Positions 24,529-35,354 of a DNA stretch of 64,000 bases are shown here, one piece after another; position 1 is the stretch's first letter; each line of letters begins with the position of its first letter. The translations under genes were made by a program, and so were the position numbers. The stretch comes from DASQZJ01 sp035638775. Its GTDB lineage: Bacteria; Pseudomonadota; Gammaproteobacteria; UBA5335; SLRW01. A model generated the notes under the pieces. It was not told the DNA's origin, ran no database searches, and saw only the letters and a program-made list of their open reading frames with translations. Where the stretch lies: NCBI GenBank assembly GCA_035638775.1, contig DASQZJ010000006.1, positions 11,889-75,888 on the forward strand, read 5' to 3'.

Positions 24529-24660
24529 TCAGCGCTCGAACGGGACGTTGAACCGGATGTTCCCCTTCTCCAGGCCCTCGGCGACGATCTCCAGCCCGCC
24601 CGAGCGGATCATCCACTCCGGCCGGTGATCCCGGTATTCCCGCCGGAACGGCGTCCGGCC
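24529..24660 (-). pseudogene. In-frame 43-codon extension after the acyl-CoA synthetase stop
   Basis: Directly after the TGA of the acyl-CoA synthetase gene, the same frame stays open for 43 codons to a second TGA at 24529. The peptide includes FRREYRDHRPEWMIRSGGLE and ends IRFNVPFER, with normal codon bias. Its own possible start is an internal ATG giving 27 residues, with no good ribosome-binding site. It may be a severed C-terminus, a decayed gene fragment or chance. The function is not known. Confidence 0.35.
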
Positions 24661-26460
24661 TCAGGCCGAACGCTTCGCCAGCTGCCGGACCTTCTCGCGA
24701 ATGTCGGGGTAGATCAGCTTGCCGCTGTCCTTGCGCGGAATCTCGTCGACCACGAACAGCGACTTGGGTTTCTTGTAGTTGGCGAGTTTCTCCGCGCAGT
24801 GGGCGATCACCCGCTCGACGTCCACCTCGCGCCCCTCGGCGGGCGCGACCAGGCCGCTGATCGCCTGGCCCCAGCGCTCGTCGTCGATGCCGACGATGGC
24901 GCAGTCCCCGACCTCGGGAAGCTCCTTGATGACGTTCTCCACCTCTTCCGGGTAGACCTTCTCGCCGCCGGTGTTGATGCAGCCGGAGCCGCGCCCCAGC
25001 AGGATCAGCGTGCCGTCGCTCTCGACCCGGCACATGTCGCCGAAGATGGCGTAGCGCACGCCGCGGATGGTGCGGAAGGTGCGCGCCGTCTTTTCCGGGT
25101 CGTTCCAGTAGCCGCGCGGGATCAATCCGCTCACCGCGAGCTGGCCCACCCGGTCGGAGCCGGGCAGCACCTCCTCGTCGTTCTCGTCGAACACCTTCAT
25201 GTGACCGGCCAGGCGAAAGCGCATGGGCTGGATCTCGCCGTCGCTCGACAGGCTCGGCTCCGATCGGCTCAGCCCCTCGGAGGCTCCGAGGGAGTCCACC
25301 ACGATCATCTGCGGAATGCGCTCGAGCAGGGCCTGCTTGATGCGCGGCGACCAGACCACGCCGGAGGAGTTCATCATCACCAGCGACGAAGTGTCGTAGT
25401 CGTGGCGGTCCAGCTCCTCGAGCATGGGCACGGCGAAGGCGTCGCCCACGATCACCACGGTGCGCACCCGCTCCCGCTCGATCGTGCGCCACAGCTCCGC
25501 CGGGTCGAAGCGTTTGTCTTCCAGGAACACCACGGGCTCGCCGCCGGATATGGCGTTGAGCGTGGTCAGGAACCCGGTGCCGTGCATCAGCGGGCAGGCC
25601 GGCAGCGTGACGTTGGGCATGCCGCGGGCGGCCTTTGCCTTCTTCGCCACCGTTTCCAGGTCTCCGGCATAGCGCTCGCGCATGGATTTCTCGAGCAGGT
25701 TGCCGGCGAAGCGCTGCACCGCGGGTTTCGCGATCAGCCAGCGGAACAGCCCGGACTGCAGGAAGCGCAGCAGCGGCGAGCTGCTGCCGCCGCCGCGCGG
25801 TGAGAACAGCGACGGCGGCGCATCCTTCAGCCGCGGCAGCAGGCTCTTGAACATCGGTGCCAGGATGCGCCAGTTCTCCCGGTAGAGCTGCACATCCCAC
25901 ATCACGCCCTTGGGATAGCCGGTGGTGCCCCCCGTGTACAGCAGGAACAGCAGGTCGTCGTTGCCGGGCGGCTCCCAGGGCAGCTCCAGGGTCTCCCGGT
26001 GCTGCAGCGCCCGGGCGTAGCTGTAGCGCCCCTGGCCCGGGTCGGCGTGGGCATCCGGCCCGATCACCACCACCTGTTTCAGCCCGGGCACCCGGCCGCG
26101 AATGGCGTCCAGCACGGGAAGAAAGTCCGCGTGGATCACGATCACCGAGGCACCGGAGTCGTCCAGCACGTAGCGCAGCTCGTCGCCCTGGTACTTGTAG
26201 TTGACGTTCAGTGGAACGCAGGCCAGCTTCTGGGCCGCCAGGTAGGACTCCATGTACTCGGGGCTGTTGCGCTCCATCACCGCGACGCGGTCGCCGCGCG
26301 CGATGCCGCCTTCCAGAAAGGCGTTGGCCAGGGCGTTGGTGCGGGCGTCGACCTCCCCGTAGGTGAGCCGGCGCCGACCCTGGATGAAACAGGGCGAGTC
26401 CGGTATGACGCGCGCGATGGCGCCGAACTTCGCCGCCGTATGCAGGTTGTGGTCGGCCAT
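24661..26460 (-). CDS. Acyl-CoA synthetase (FadD-like)
   Basis: This 599-residue ANL ligase has YTGGTTGYPKGVMW near residue 180, a basic linker (residues 215-270) typical of some long FadD proteins, GASEG near 375, FGDMC near 455 and DSGKLIYPDI near 580 with the catalytic lysine. The ATG at 26460 is preferred because a GGGGGGA site precedes it and the longer frame would overlap the upstream gene. It should activate the acid whose CoA ester feeds the acyl-CoA dehydrogenase encoded 26 bp upstream. The substrate is unknown. Confidence 0.88.
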   Translation of the reverse strand: MADHNLHTAAKFGAIARVIPDSPCFIQGRRRLTYGEVDARTNALANAFLEGGIARGDRVAVMERNSPEYMESYLAAQKLACVPLNVNYKYQGDELRYVLDDSGASVIVIHADFLPVLDAIRGRVPGLKQVVVIGPDAHADPGQGRYSYARALQHRETLELPWEPPGNDDLLFLLYTGGTTGYPKGVMWDVQLYRENWRILAPMFKSLLPRLKDAPPSLFSPRGGGSSSPLLRFLQSGLFRWLIAKPAVQRFAGNLLEKSMRERYAGDLETVAKKAKAARGMPNVTLPACPLMHGTGFLTTLNAISGGEPVVFLEDKRFDPAELWRTIERERVRTVVIVGDAFAVPMLEELDRHDYDTSSLVMMNSSGVVWSPRIKQALLERIPQMIVVDSLGASEGLSRSEPSLSSDGEIQPMRFRLAGHMKVFDENDEEVLPGSDRVGQLAVSGLIPRGYWNDPEKTARTFRTIRGVRYAIFGDMCRVESDGTLILLGRGSGCINTGGEKVYPEEVENVIKELPEVGDCAIVGIDDERWGQAISGLVAPAEGREVDVERVIAHCAEKLANYKKPKSLFVVDEIPRKDSGKLIYPDIREKVRQLAKRSA

Positions 26461-26486
26461 GGCCGTATCCCCCCGACGGATTGCCG

Positions 26487-27632
26487 TCACATTCCCATCT
26501 GGCGGGCGGCCAGATCCTTCATGATCTCGCTCGAGCCGCCGCCGATGGTGAGCACCTTGGTTTCACGGTAGATCCTCTCCACCGGCGTGCCACGCATGTA
26601 GCCGGCACCGCCGAAGATCTGCATCGCCTCCGAGGCGCAGTACTCCAGCGTACCGGTAGCGAGGTTCTTGAGCATGCACAGGTCGGCGACCGGGGTCTCG
26701 CCCTGGTGGACCCGCCACGCGAGCTCATCCAGGTAGGCGCGGGCCGCGTTGACCTTCATGTTCATGTCCACCAGACGGTGCCGGACCACCTGGTTCTCGA
26801 TCAGGGGGCGGCCGAAGGTGGCGCGCTCGCGGGCGTAGGCGGTGGCCTCGTCGATGCACAGGCGGGCGAAGCCGCAGGCCTGTGCGGCGAGCCCCAGCCG
26901 CTCGCCGTTGAAGTTGCGCATGATGCCCATGAAGCCGCCGTTCTCCGGGCCCAGCAGGTTCTCGGCCGGCACCCGGCAGTCGTCGAAGTACAGCGTCGCG
27001 GTGTCCGAGCACCACCAGCCCATCTTCTTCAGGGGCGTCTGGCTGAAGCCCGGCGTGCCCTTCTCCACGACCAGCAGGGAGATCCCGTCCATGCCGGGCC
27101 CCCCCGTGCGCACGGCCACGGTGTACAGGTCTGCCCGGACTCCGGAGGTGATGAAGGTCTTGGAACCGTTGATCACGTAGTGATCGCCCTCGCGCCGCGC
27201 CGTGGTGCGCAGGCTGGCCACGTCGGAGCCGCCCGACGGCTCGGTGATGGCGAGCGCGCTGATCTTCTCCCCGGCCACCACCGGCGGCACGAAGCGGCGC
27301 TTCTGGTCCTCGGTCCCCAGGTGAACGACGGGCGGCAGGCCGATGCCGAGACTCATCAGGCTGGCGATCACGCCGCCGGAGCCGGCGCGTGTGAGCTCCT
27401 CGGTGAGGATGATGTTGTAGAACGGATCCGGCGCGGGCTGCCCGCCGTACTCCTCCGGAAAGCCCAGTCCCAGGATGCCGGCCTCCGCCGCGCGCCGGTA
27501 CAGCTCGCGCGGAAACTCGCCGGCCTCGTCCCACTCGTCCACGTGCGGGCGGATCTCCTTCTCGACGAAGCGGCGGACGGATTCGCGGAAGATCGCGTGG
27601 TCCTGGGTGTAGAAAGGGCTGCTGCCGGACAT
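26487..27632 (-). CDS. Acyl-CoA dehydrogenase
   Basis: This 381-residue enzyme has classical length. Features are FPEEYGG near residue 50, ALAITEPSGGSDVASLRT near 125, the INGSKTFITSG segment near 155, and QIFGGAGYMRGTPVERIYRE near 345 leading to the usual C-terminus. GGAGGCGAG precedes the ATG at 27632. It starts a minus-strand run with the acyl-CoA synthetase and ABC exporter. The promoter carries a TetR-type dyad (27751-27768) like the one before the TetR gene at 36954, which suggests shared control. Confidence 0.9.
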   Translation of the reverse strand: MSGSSPFYTQDHAIFRESVRRFVEKEIRPHVDEWDEAGEFPRELYRRAAEAGILGLGFPEEYGGQPAPDPFYNIILTEELTRAGSGGVIASLMSLGIGLPPVVHLGTEDQKRRFVPPVVAGEKISALAITEPSGGSDVASLRTTARREGDHYVINGSKTFITSGVRADLYTVAVRTGGPGMDGISLLVVEKGTPGFSQTPLKKMGWWCSDTATLYFDDCRVPAENLLGPENGGFMGIMRNFNGERLGLAAQACGFARLCIDEATAYARERATFGRPLIENQVVRHRLVDMNMKVNAARAYLDELAWRVHQGETPVADLCMLKNLATGTLEYCASEAMQIFGGAGYMRGTPVERIYRETKVLTIGGGSSEIMKDLAARQMGM

Positions 27633-27750
27633 CTCGCCTCCGTAGCCGGCGCCGGGCCCGCCGGAATGAGCACCACCCCCGCCAGGGCGCCCGGACGGCA
27701 CGGCGCAGGGATCCTGCAACGCAAGTTAAACCAGGGCAGGAAGGCTGTAA

Positions 27751-27768
27751 ACCGAGCGCTTGCTTGGT
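27751..27768. promoter_or_regulatory. TetR-type operator candidate upstream of the acyl-CoA dehydrogenase
   Basis: ACCGAGCGCTTGCTTGGT is an imperfect 18-bp dyad in the 272-bp divergent gap between the acyl-CoA dehydrogenase and the CoxG-like gene. On the minus strand AAGCAAGCGCTCGGTTT aligns with GAGCGAGCGTTCGCTTT at 36876-36892 at 13 of 17 positions. Confidence 0.5.
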
Positions 27769-27904
27769 GGTTCCCCGCTCCCCCGGAAGTGCGCCCGGTC
27801 CCCGGCATCTCTTCGCGCGACACGTTTACCCGCCCGGCATTCCGCTGTTAAATAGGAGCATCGCCCCGCACGGGGACCACGCCGATTTTCCTGGAGGATC
27901 GCTC

Positions 27905-28393
27905 ATGGACATGACCGGCGAGCAGCATATCCCGGCCTCGCAAATGGAAGTCTGGGACGCGCTCAACGACACCGACGTGCTGGCCGAGTGCATACCCGGA
28001 GCCGAATCCGTCGAGCGGGTTTCGGACACCGAGCTCAACGTCGCCCTCACCGCGAAGTTCGGTCCCGTCAAGGCGCGCTTCAAGGGGCGCGGCACCCTCT
28101 CGGACATCGACCCTCCCAACAGCTACACTATTTCATTCGAGGGCCAGGGCGGCACCGCGGGGTTCGGCAAGGGCAGCACCTCGATCCAGCTGCAGCCGGA
28201 AGAAGACGGCGGCACGCTGCTGACCTACGAGGTCAGTGCCACGGTCGGAGGCAAGCTCGCACAGATCGGATCACGCCTGGTCAACAGCGCCGCGCGCAAG
28301 CTGGCCAACCAGTTCTTCGGTGCTCTCGTCACCCACTTCGGTGGTGAAGAGGAGGATGAACAGGGCGACGGGGAGCAGCAGACGGAGTCCTGA
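27905..28393 (+). CDS. coxG: CoxG-like SRPBCC protein (CO dehydrogenase subunit G family)
   Basis: The 162-residue protein is a START-like SRPBCC domain with the CoxG pattern: QHIPASQMEVWDALNDTDVLAECIPG at the start, FGPVKARFKGRGTL near 58, and a helical end LVNSAARKLANQFFGAL. In Oligotropha, CoxG recruits the CO dehydrogenase to the membrane through a hydrophobic C-terminus. Here the C-terminus is instead acidic (EEEDEQGDGEQQ), so membrane anchoring is doubtful. GGAGG precedes the ATG. A 234-bp gap with a hairpin separates it from the coxS-like gene. Confidence 0.85.
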   Translation: MDMTGEQHIPASQMEVWDALNDTDVLAECIPGAESVERVSDTELNVALTAKFGPVKARFKGRGTLSDIDPPNSYTISFEGQGGTAGFGKGSTSIQLQPEEDGGTLLTYEVSATVGGKLAQIGSRLVNSAARKLANQFFGALVTHFGGEEEDEQGDGEQQTES

Positions 28394-28540
28394 GAATCCG
28401 TCCGGCACCGGAGCCGAATCGCGCGGTGACGCCGGAAACCGGGTAACGGTCCGGCACACCTTCCGGATCACCGGTCATCCGGCGACCGCCCCGGCGGCCG
28501 CGGAAGGCCGTGACGACCCGAAGCACCACAAAGCGGAGCG

Positions 28541-28559
28541 CAGCGGCCGCCGGCCGCTG
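28541..28559 (+). other. Hairpin in the coxG-coxS intergenic gap
   Basis: CAGCGGCC (28541-28548) and GGCCGCTG (28552-28559) pair around GCC, 69 bp before the coxS-like start. It may modulate read-through between the two genes. There is no T-tract. Confidence 0.3.
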
Positions 28560-28627
28560 ACGATGGCCGCAGCGCCGGGCTCCCCGGCACTGCTGCGGCG
28601 GGCCAACATGCATCACGGAGGAGTCTC

Positions 28628-29098
<471 letters not shown>

Positions 29099-29101
29099 GC
29101 C

Positions 29102-31483
<2,382 letters not shown>

Positions 31484-31505
31484 CCAAACGAGTCTGGAGG
31501 AAGAC

Positions 31506-32306
31506 ATGCACGCATTCGAGTATCACCGGCCCGAGAAGTCCGCGGACGCGGTGTCCGCCCTGAAGAAGGCGGAGGACGGCCGCTTCCTGGCGGGCGGTCA
31601 GAGCCTGCTGCCGTCGATGAAGCAGCGCCTGTCGGCGCCGTCCGACCTGGTCAGCCTGTCCCGCGTCAACGAGTTGCGCGGCATCAAGGTCGACGGCAAG
31701 GCCGTCACCATCGGCTCCATGACCCGGCACGCGGAGGTGGCCGACTCGGCCGACGTGGCGCGGGCCATCCCGGCGCTGGCCGAGCTGGCGAGCAACATCG
31801 GCGACCGCCAGGTGCGCAACCTGGGCACCATCGGCGGCTCGATCGCCAATGACGACCCGTCGGCGGACTACCCGGCCGCCGTGCTGGCCCTGAACGCCAC
31901 CGTGGTCACCGACCGGCGCCGGATTGCCGCCGATGACTTCTTCGTCGACATGTTCGAGACCGCGCTGGAGCCCGAGGAGCTGGTCACCGCGGTGGAGTTC
32001 CCGGTCCCCGACCAGGCCGCCTACGCCAAGTTCGAGCAGCCGGCCTCGCGCTTCGCGCTGGTCGGCGTGATGGTCGCCCGCAGCGGCTCGGAGGTGCGCG
32101 TGGCCGTCACCGGTGCCGCCCCCAGCGTGTTCCGGGTACCCGAGATGGAGAAGGCCCTGGCGAAGGAGTTCAAGGCCTCCGCCATCGAGGGCATCAACAT
32201 CTCGCCGGACGAGATGATGGCCGACATGCACGGGGATGCGGACTATCGTGCCCACCTGGTCGGCGTGATGGCGCGTCGCGCGGTCGACGCCGCGGCCAAC
32301 CGATGA
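31506..32306 (+). CDS. coxM: Molybdenum hydroxylase FAD subunit (CoxM-like)
   Basis: The 266-residue subunit binds FAD and passes electrons to the quinone pool or another acceptor. FAD-binding signatures are FLAGGQSLLPSMKQR near residue 30 and NLGTIGGSIANDDPSADYPA near 100-120. CTGGAGGAAG precedes the ATG. The gene order S-L-M differs from the M-S-L order of the well-studied Oligotropha locus. The stop overlaps the coxD-like ATG (ATGA). Confidence 0.92.
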   Translation: MHAFEYHRPEKSADAVSALKKAEDGRFLAGGQSLLPSMKQRLSAPSDLVSLSRVNELRGIKVDGKAVTIGSMTRHAEVADSADVARAIPALAELASNIGDRQVRNLGTIGGSIANDDPSADYPAAVLALNATVVTDRRRIAADDFFVDMFETALEPEELVTAVEFPVPDQAAYAKFEQPASRFALVGVMVARSGSEVRVAVTGAAPSVFRVPEMEKALAKEFKASAIEGINISPDEMMADMHGDADYRAHLVGVMARRAVDAAANR

Positions 32307-33244
32307 CGGGAGGGGGGGTGACAGAAGCCGCAAGCGCCGTCGCCTCGATCGACCAGAGCCAGGATCTGCTGCGGAGCCAGAGCTACGTCGCCGACCGGCG
32401 CCTGTCCACGGTGGTGTACCTGGCGCTGCGGATGGGTCGTCCGCTGTTCCTCGAGGGCGAGGCGGGCGTCGGCAAGACCGAGATCGCCAAGGTGCTCGCC
32501 GGCGGCCTGGACCGGCCGCTGGTGCGGCTGCAGTGCTACGAGGGGCTGGATGTCGCGCAGGCCGCGTACGAGTGGAACTATCCGCGGCAGATGCTGGAGA
32601 TCCGCCTGGCCGAGGCGGCCGGCGAGCACGACCGCGAGCGGCTGGGCCATGACATCTTCTCGGAGCAGTTCCTGATCGAACGCCCGCTCCTGCGGGCGCT
32701 GCGCGGCGGACCTTCGGGGCCCCCGGTGCTGCTGATCGACGAACTCGACCGGGCGGACGAGCCCTTCGAGGCCTACCTGCTCGAGGTGCTGTCCGATTTT
32801 CAGCTCTCGATCCCGGAGCTGGGGACCATCCGGGCGGAGGAGCCGCCGATCGTGGTGATCACCTCCAACCGCACCCGGGAGATCCACGACGCGGTCAAGC
32901 GCCGCTGCCTGTACCACTGGGTGGACTACCCCGACGCTGCCCGCGAGCTGGAGATCGTCTCGCTGAAGGCGCCCCGGGCCGCGAGCGCCCTCTCGCGCGA
33001 GGTGGTGGCCTTCGTCCAGGCACTGCGCGAGGGCGACTACTTCAAGCTGCCGGGCATCGCCGAAACCATCGACTGGGCCAACGCGCTGGTGGCCCTGGAC
33101 AAGCTCTCGCTGGATCCGGATACGGTCAACGACACCCTGGGCGTGCTGCTCAAGTACCAGGATGACCTTGCCCGCCTGCAGGGCAGCGAGGCGCGGCGCA
33201 TCCTCGATCAGGTCCGGGCCGACCTGGCGGCCGAAGGCGGCTGA
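32303..33244 (+). CDS. coxD: MoxR-family AAA+ ATPase (CoxD-like)
   Basis: This 313-residue AAA+ protein has Walker A EGEAGVGKTE near residue 50 and Walker B VLLIDELDRADEPF near 147. In Oligotropha, CoxD helps assemble the CuSMo active site by adding sulfur and copper to the Mo centre. In form II clusters it probably performs a related maturation. The ATG overlaps the coxM-like stop. A GTG at 32318 is an alternative start. It pairs with the von Willebrand domain gene 10 bp downstream, as MoxR-VWA pairs usually do. Confidence 0.9.
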   Translation: MTGGGVTEAASAVASIDQSQDLLRSQSYVADRRLSTVVYLALRMGRPLFLEGEAGVGKTEIAKVLAGGLDRPLVRLQCYEGLDVAQAAYEWNYPRQMLEIRLAEAAGEHDRERLGHDIFSEQFLIERPLLRALRGGPSGPPVLLIDELDRADEPFEAYLLEVLSDFQLSIPELGTIRAEEPPIVVITSNRTREIHDAVKRRCLYHWVDYPDAARELEIVSLKAPRAASALSREVVAFVQALREGDYFKLPGIAETIDWANALVALDKLSLDPDTVNDTLGVLLKYQDDLARLQGSEARRILDQVRADLAAEGG

Positions 33245-33253
33245 GGGACCGGC

Positions 33254-34453
33254 GTGAGCGGCGACGAAGCGATCCCGGCGGGACGCCTGGCAGAGAACGT
33301 CGTACACTTCGTACGGGTGCTGCGCGCCGCCGGGCTGCCGGTGGGGCCCGACCGGGTGCTCGACGCGCTGCAGGCGGCGGAGGTGGCCGGCGTGCGCCGG
33401 CGCGATGACCTGCACGCCGCCCTCGCCAGCGTGCTGGTGGACCGGCACGACCAGCTGGAGCTGTTCGACCAGGCGTTCCGCATCTTCTGGAAGGATCCCG
33501 CGCTGCTCGACCGCGTGCTTCAGCTCATGCTGCCGCACGCCCCGGCCCCGCCCGACCAGCGACGGCGCGACAACCGGCGCCTGAGCGAGGCACTGGCGCC
33601 GCGCTCGCAGGAGCCACGGGAGCCGAAGCGGGAGAAGGAGATCGAGGTCGATGCCCGCCTCACCTTCACCGACCAGGAGGTGCTGCGGAAGATGGACTTC
33701 GAGAGCATGTCCGCGGCGGAGCTGGCCCGGGCCCAGCGGGCGGTGGCGCGCATGCAGCTGCCGCTGCGCCCGATCCCGACGCGGCGCACCGCGCCCGACC
33801 CGCGCGGGCGCCACGTGGACCTGGGTGCCACGCTGCGTGCCAGCGCCCGCAGCGGCGGCATGGTGATCCCGCTGCGACGCCGCTCGCCGCGCACGCGGCC
33901 GCCGGCGCTGGTGGTCCTTTGCGACATCTCCGGCTCGATGAGCCGCTATTCGCGCATGTTCCTGCAGTTCCTGCACGCCGCGGTGAACGAGCGTACGCAC
34001 TGCCACGTGCTGCTGTTCGGCACCCGGCTGACCAACGTCACTCCGCAGATGCGCAGCCGCGATCCGGACGTGGCCCTGCGACGCGTCAGCGAGCAGGTGC
34101 AGGACTGGGCCGGCGGGACGCGGATCGGTGCCTGTCTGCGGGAATTCAACCTGCGCTGGTCCCGGAGGCTGCTGGGCCAGGGCGCCGTCGTGCTGCTGGT
34201 TACCGACGGACTGGACCGCGACGCGGGCGCCGGTCTGGAGCGCGAGATCGACCGCCTGCACAAGTCCTGCCGGCGGCTGATCTGGCTCAATCCGCTGCTT
34301 CGCTACGCCGGCTTCGAGGCGCGCGCCGCCGGCGTGCGCGCGCTGCTGCCGCATGTCGACGAGTTCCGCCCGGTGCACAGTCTCGAGAGCTTCGAGCAGC
34401 TCGCGCAGGCGCTCGCGAGCCCGGCCTCCCGGCAGCGCCGGGCGGCCGGCTAG
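33254..34453 (+). CDS. coxE: VWA-domain maturation protein (CoxE-like)
   Basis: This 399-residue protein has an N-terminal helical region and a C-terminal von Willebrand A domain. The MIDAS motif is CDISGSMSRYS near residue 224, with the later LLVTDGLDRDAG near 315. CoxE proteins work with CoxD in maturing the molybdenum centre. It starts with GTG, 10 bp after the coxD-like stop. It converges on the XdhC-like gene with a 19-bp gap. Confidence 0.88.
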   Translation: MSGDEAIPAGRLAENVVHFVRVLRAAGLPVGPDRVLDALQAAEVAGVRRRDDLHAALASVLVDRHDQLELFDQAFRIFWKDPALLDRVLQLMLPHAPAPPDQRRRDNRRLSEALAPRSQEPREPKREKEIEVDARLTFTDQEVLRKMDFESMSAAELARAQRAVARMQLPLRPIPTRRTAPDPRGRHVDLGATLRASARSGGMVIPLRRRSPRTRPPALVVLCDISGSMSRYSRMFLQFLHAAVNERTHCHVLLFGTRLTNVTPQMRSRDPDVALRRVSEQVQDWAGGTRIGACLREFNLRWSRRLLGQGAVVLLVTDGLDRDAGAGLEREIDRLHKSCRRLIWLNPLLRYAGFEARAAGVRALLPHVDEFRPVHSLESFEQLAQALASPASRQRRAAG

Positions 34454-34472
34454 CCAGGCCTCCCGCCCCCGA

Positions 34473-35285
34473 TCAGGCCGAGGCCTTCTTCGGGGCCCGC
34501 CTGGCCTTGTCGGCCATCAGGCCGCCCTGCCCGCCGCGCCGGATCATCACGATCTCGCTCATGAGCGACAGCGCGATCTCCTCCGGCGTGCGCGCGCCGA
34601 GGTCCAGCCCGCATGGCGAACGCACGCGCCGGATCTGCTCCTCCGGCACGTCATTCTCGCGCAGATAGTCCAGCACCAGGCCGGCGCGCTTGCGGCTCGC
34701 GATCAGGGCGATGTAGCCCGCGTCGGACTCCAGCGCCTGCTGGATCGAGCGGTGGTCGCCCTTGTGCTGCGTTGCGATCACCACGTAGTCGTCGGGCGCC
34801 GGCCGCAGCTCCCGGTAGGCGACGTCGTCGGTGATCAGGCGGCTGGCGGCAGGGTAGTATTCGCGGCTGACCATGGGGTCATTCACCACCACCTCCAGGT
34901 CGCACAGGTCGGCCAGCTGGCACAGCACCTGCGCGATGCGGCCGTGGCCCATGATCCACAGGCAGGGCCGGGGCAACATCGGCTCCACGTACACGCGCAT
35001 GCTCCCTCCGCAGGGCATCCCTGCGCCCAGGACCTCGTCGTTGAGGTCGATGTCGATGACCTCGCCGTGCCCCTGCCGCAGGCAGCGCAGGGCCGTCTCG
35101 CAGGTGGTGGACTCGGCGCAGCCGCCGCCGACCCAGCCGGCGAGCACCCGGCCGTCCTCGTCGATCAGGGCCTTGGCACCGATCTTGGCGGAGGTGGAGC
35201 CTTCCGCCTCCACCACCGTGGCCAGGGCGCAGGGCTTGCGCTCCCGCCGCAGCCGCACCACGGTCTCGAGAATCTCTTCAGCCAT
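34473..35285 (-). CDS. coxF: XdhC/CoxF family molybdenum cofactor maturation protein
   Basis: This 270-residue protein binds molybdenum cofactor and delivers it to molybdenum hydroxylases. XdhC signatures are LATVVEAEGSTSAKIGAKALI near residue 22, GGCAESTTCETAL near 56, and the Rossmann-like WIMGHGRIAQVLCQLA near 112. It ends with a lysine-rich tail. The start at 35285 follows GGGAGGT. The longer upstream frame runs toward mlaA. It faces the cox-like genes from the opposite strand. Confidence 0.9.
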   Translation of the reverse strand: MAEEILETVVRLRRERKPCALATVVEAEGSTSAKIGAKALIDEDGRVLAGWVGGGCAESTTCETALRCLRQGHGEVIDIDLNDEVLGAGMPCGGSMRVYVEPMLPRPCLWIMGHGRIAQVLCQLADLCDLEVVVNDPMVSREYYPAASRLITDDVAYRELRPAPDDYVVIATQHKGDHRSIQQALESDAGYIALIASRKRAGLVLDYLRENDVPEEQIRRVRSPCGLDLGARTPEEIALSLMSEIVMIRRGGQGGLMADKARRAPKKASA

Positions 35286-35354
35286 GTGACCTCCCGGAGA
35301 TTCGGGTATCCATGGCCCCATTCTACGCCGGCCGGGCCCGCCACACGAAGCGCA

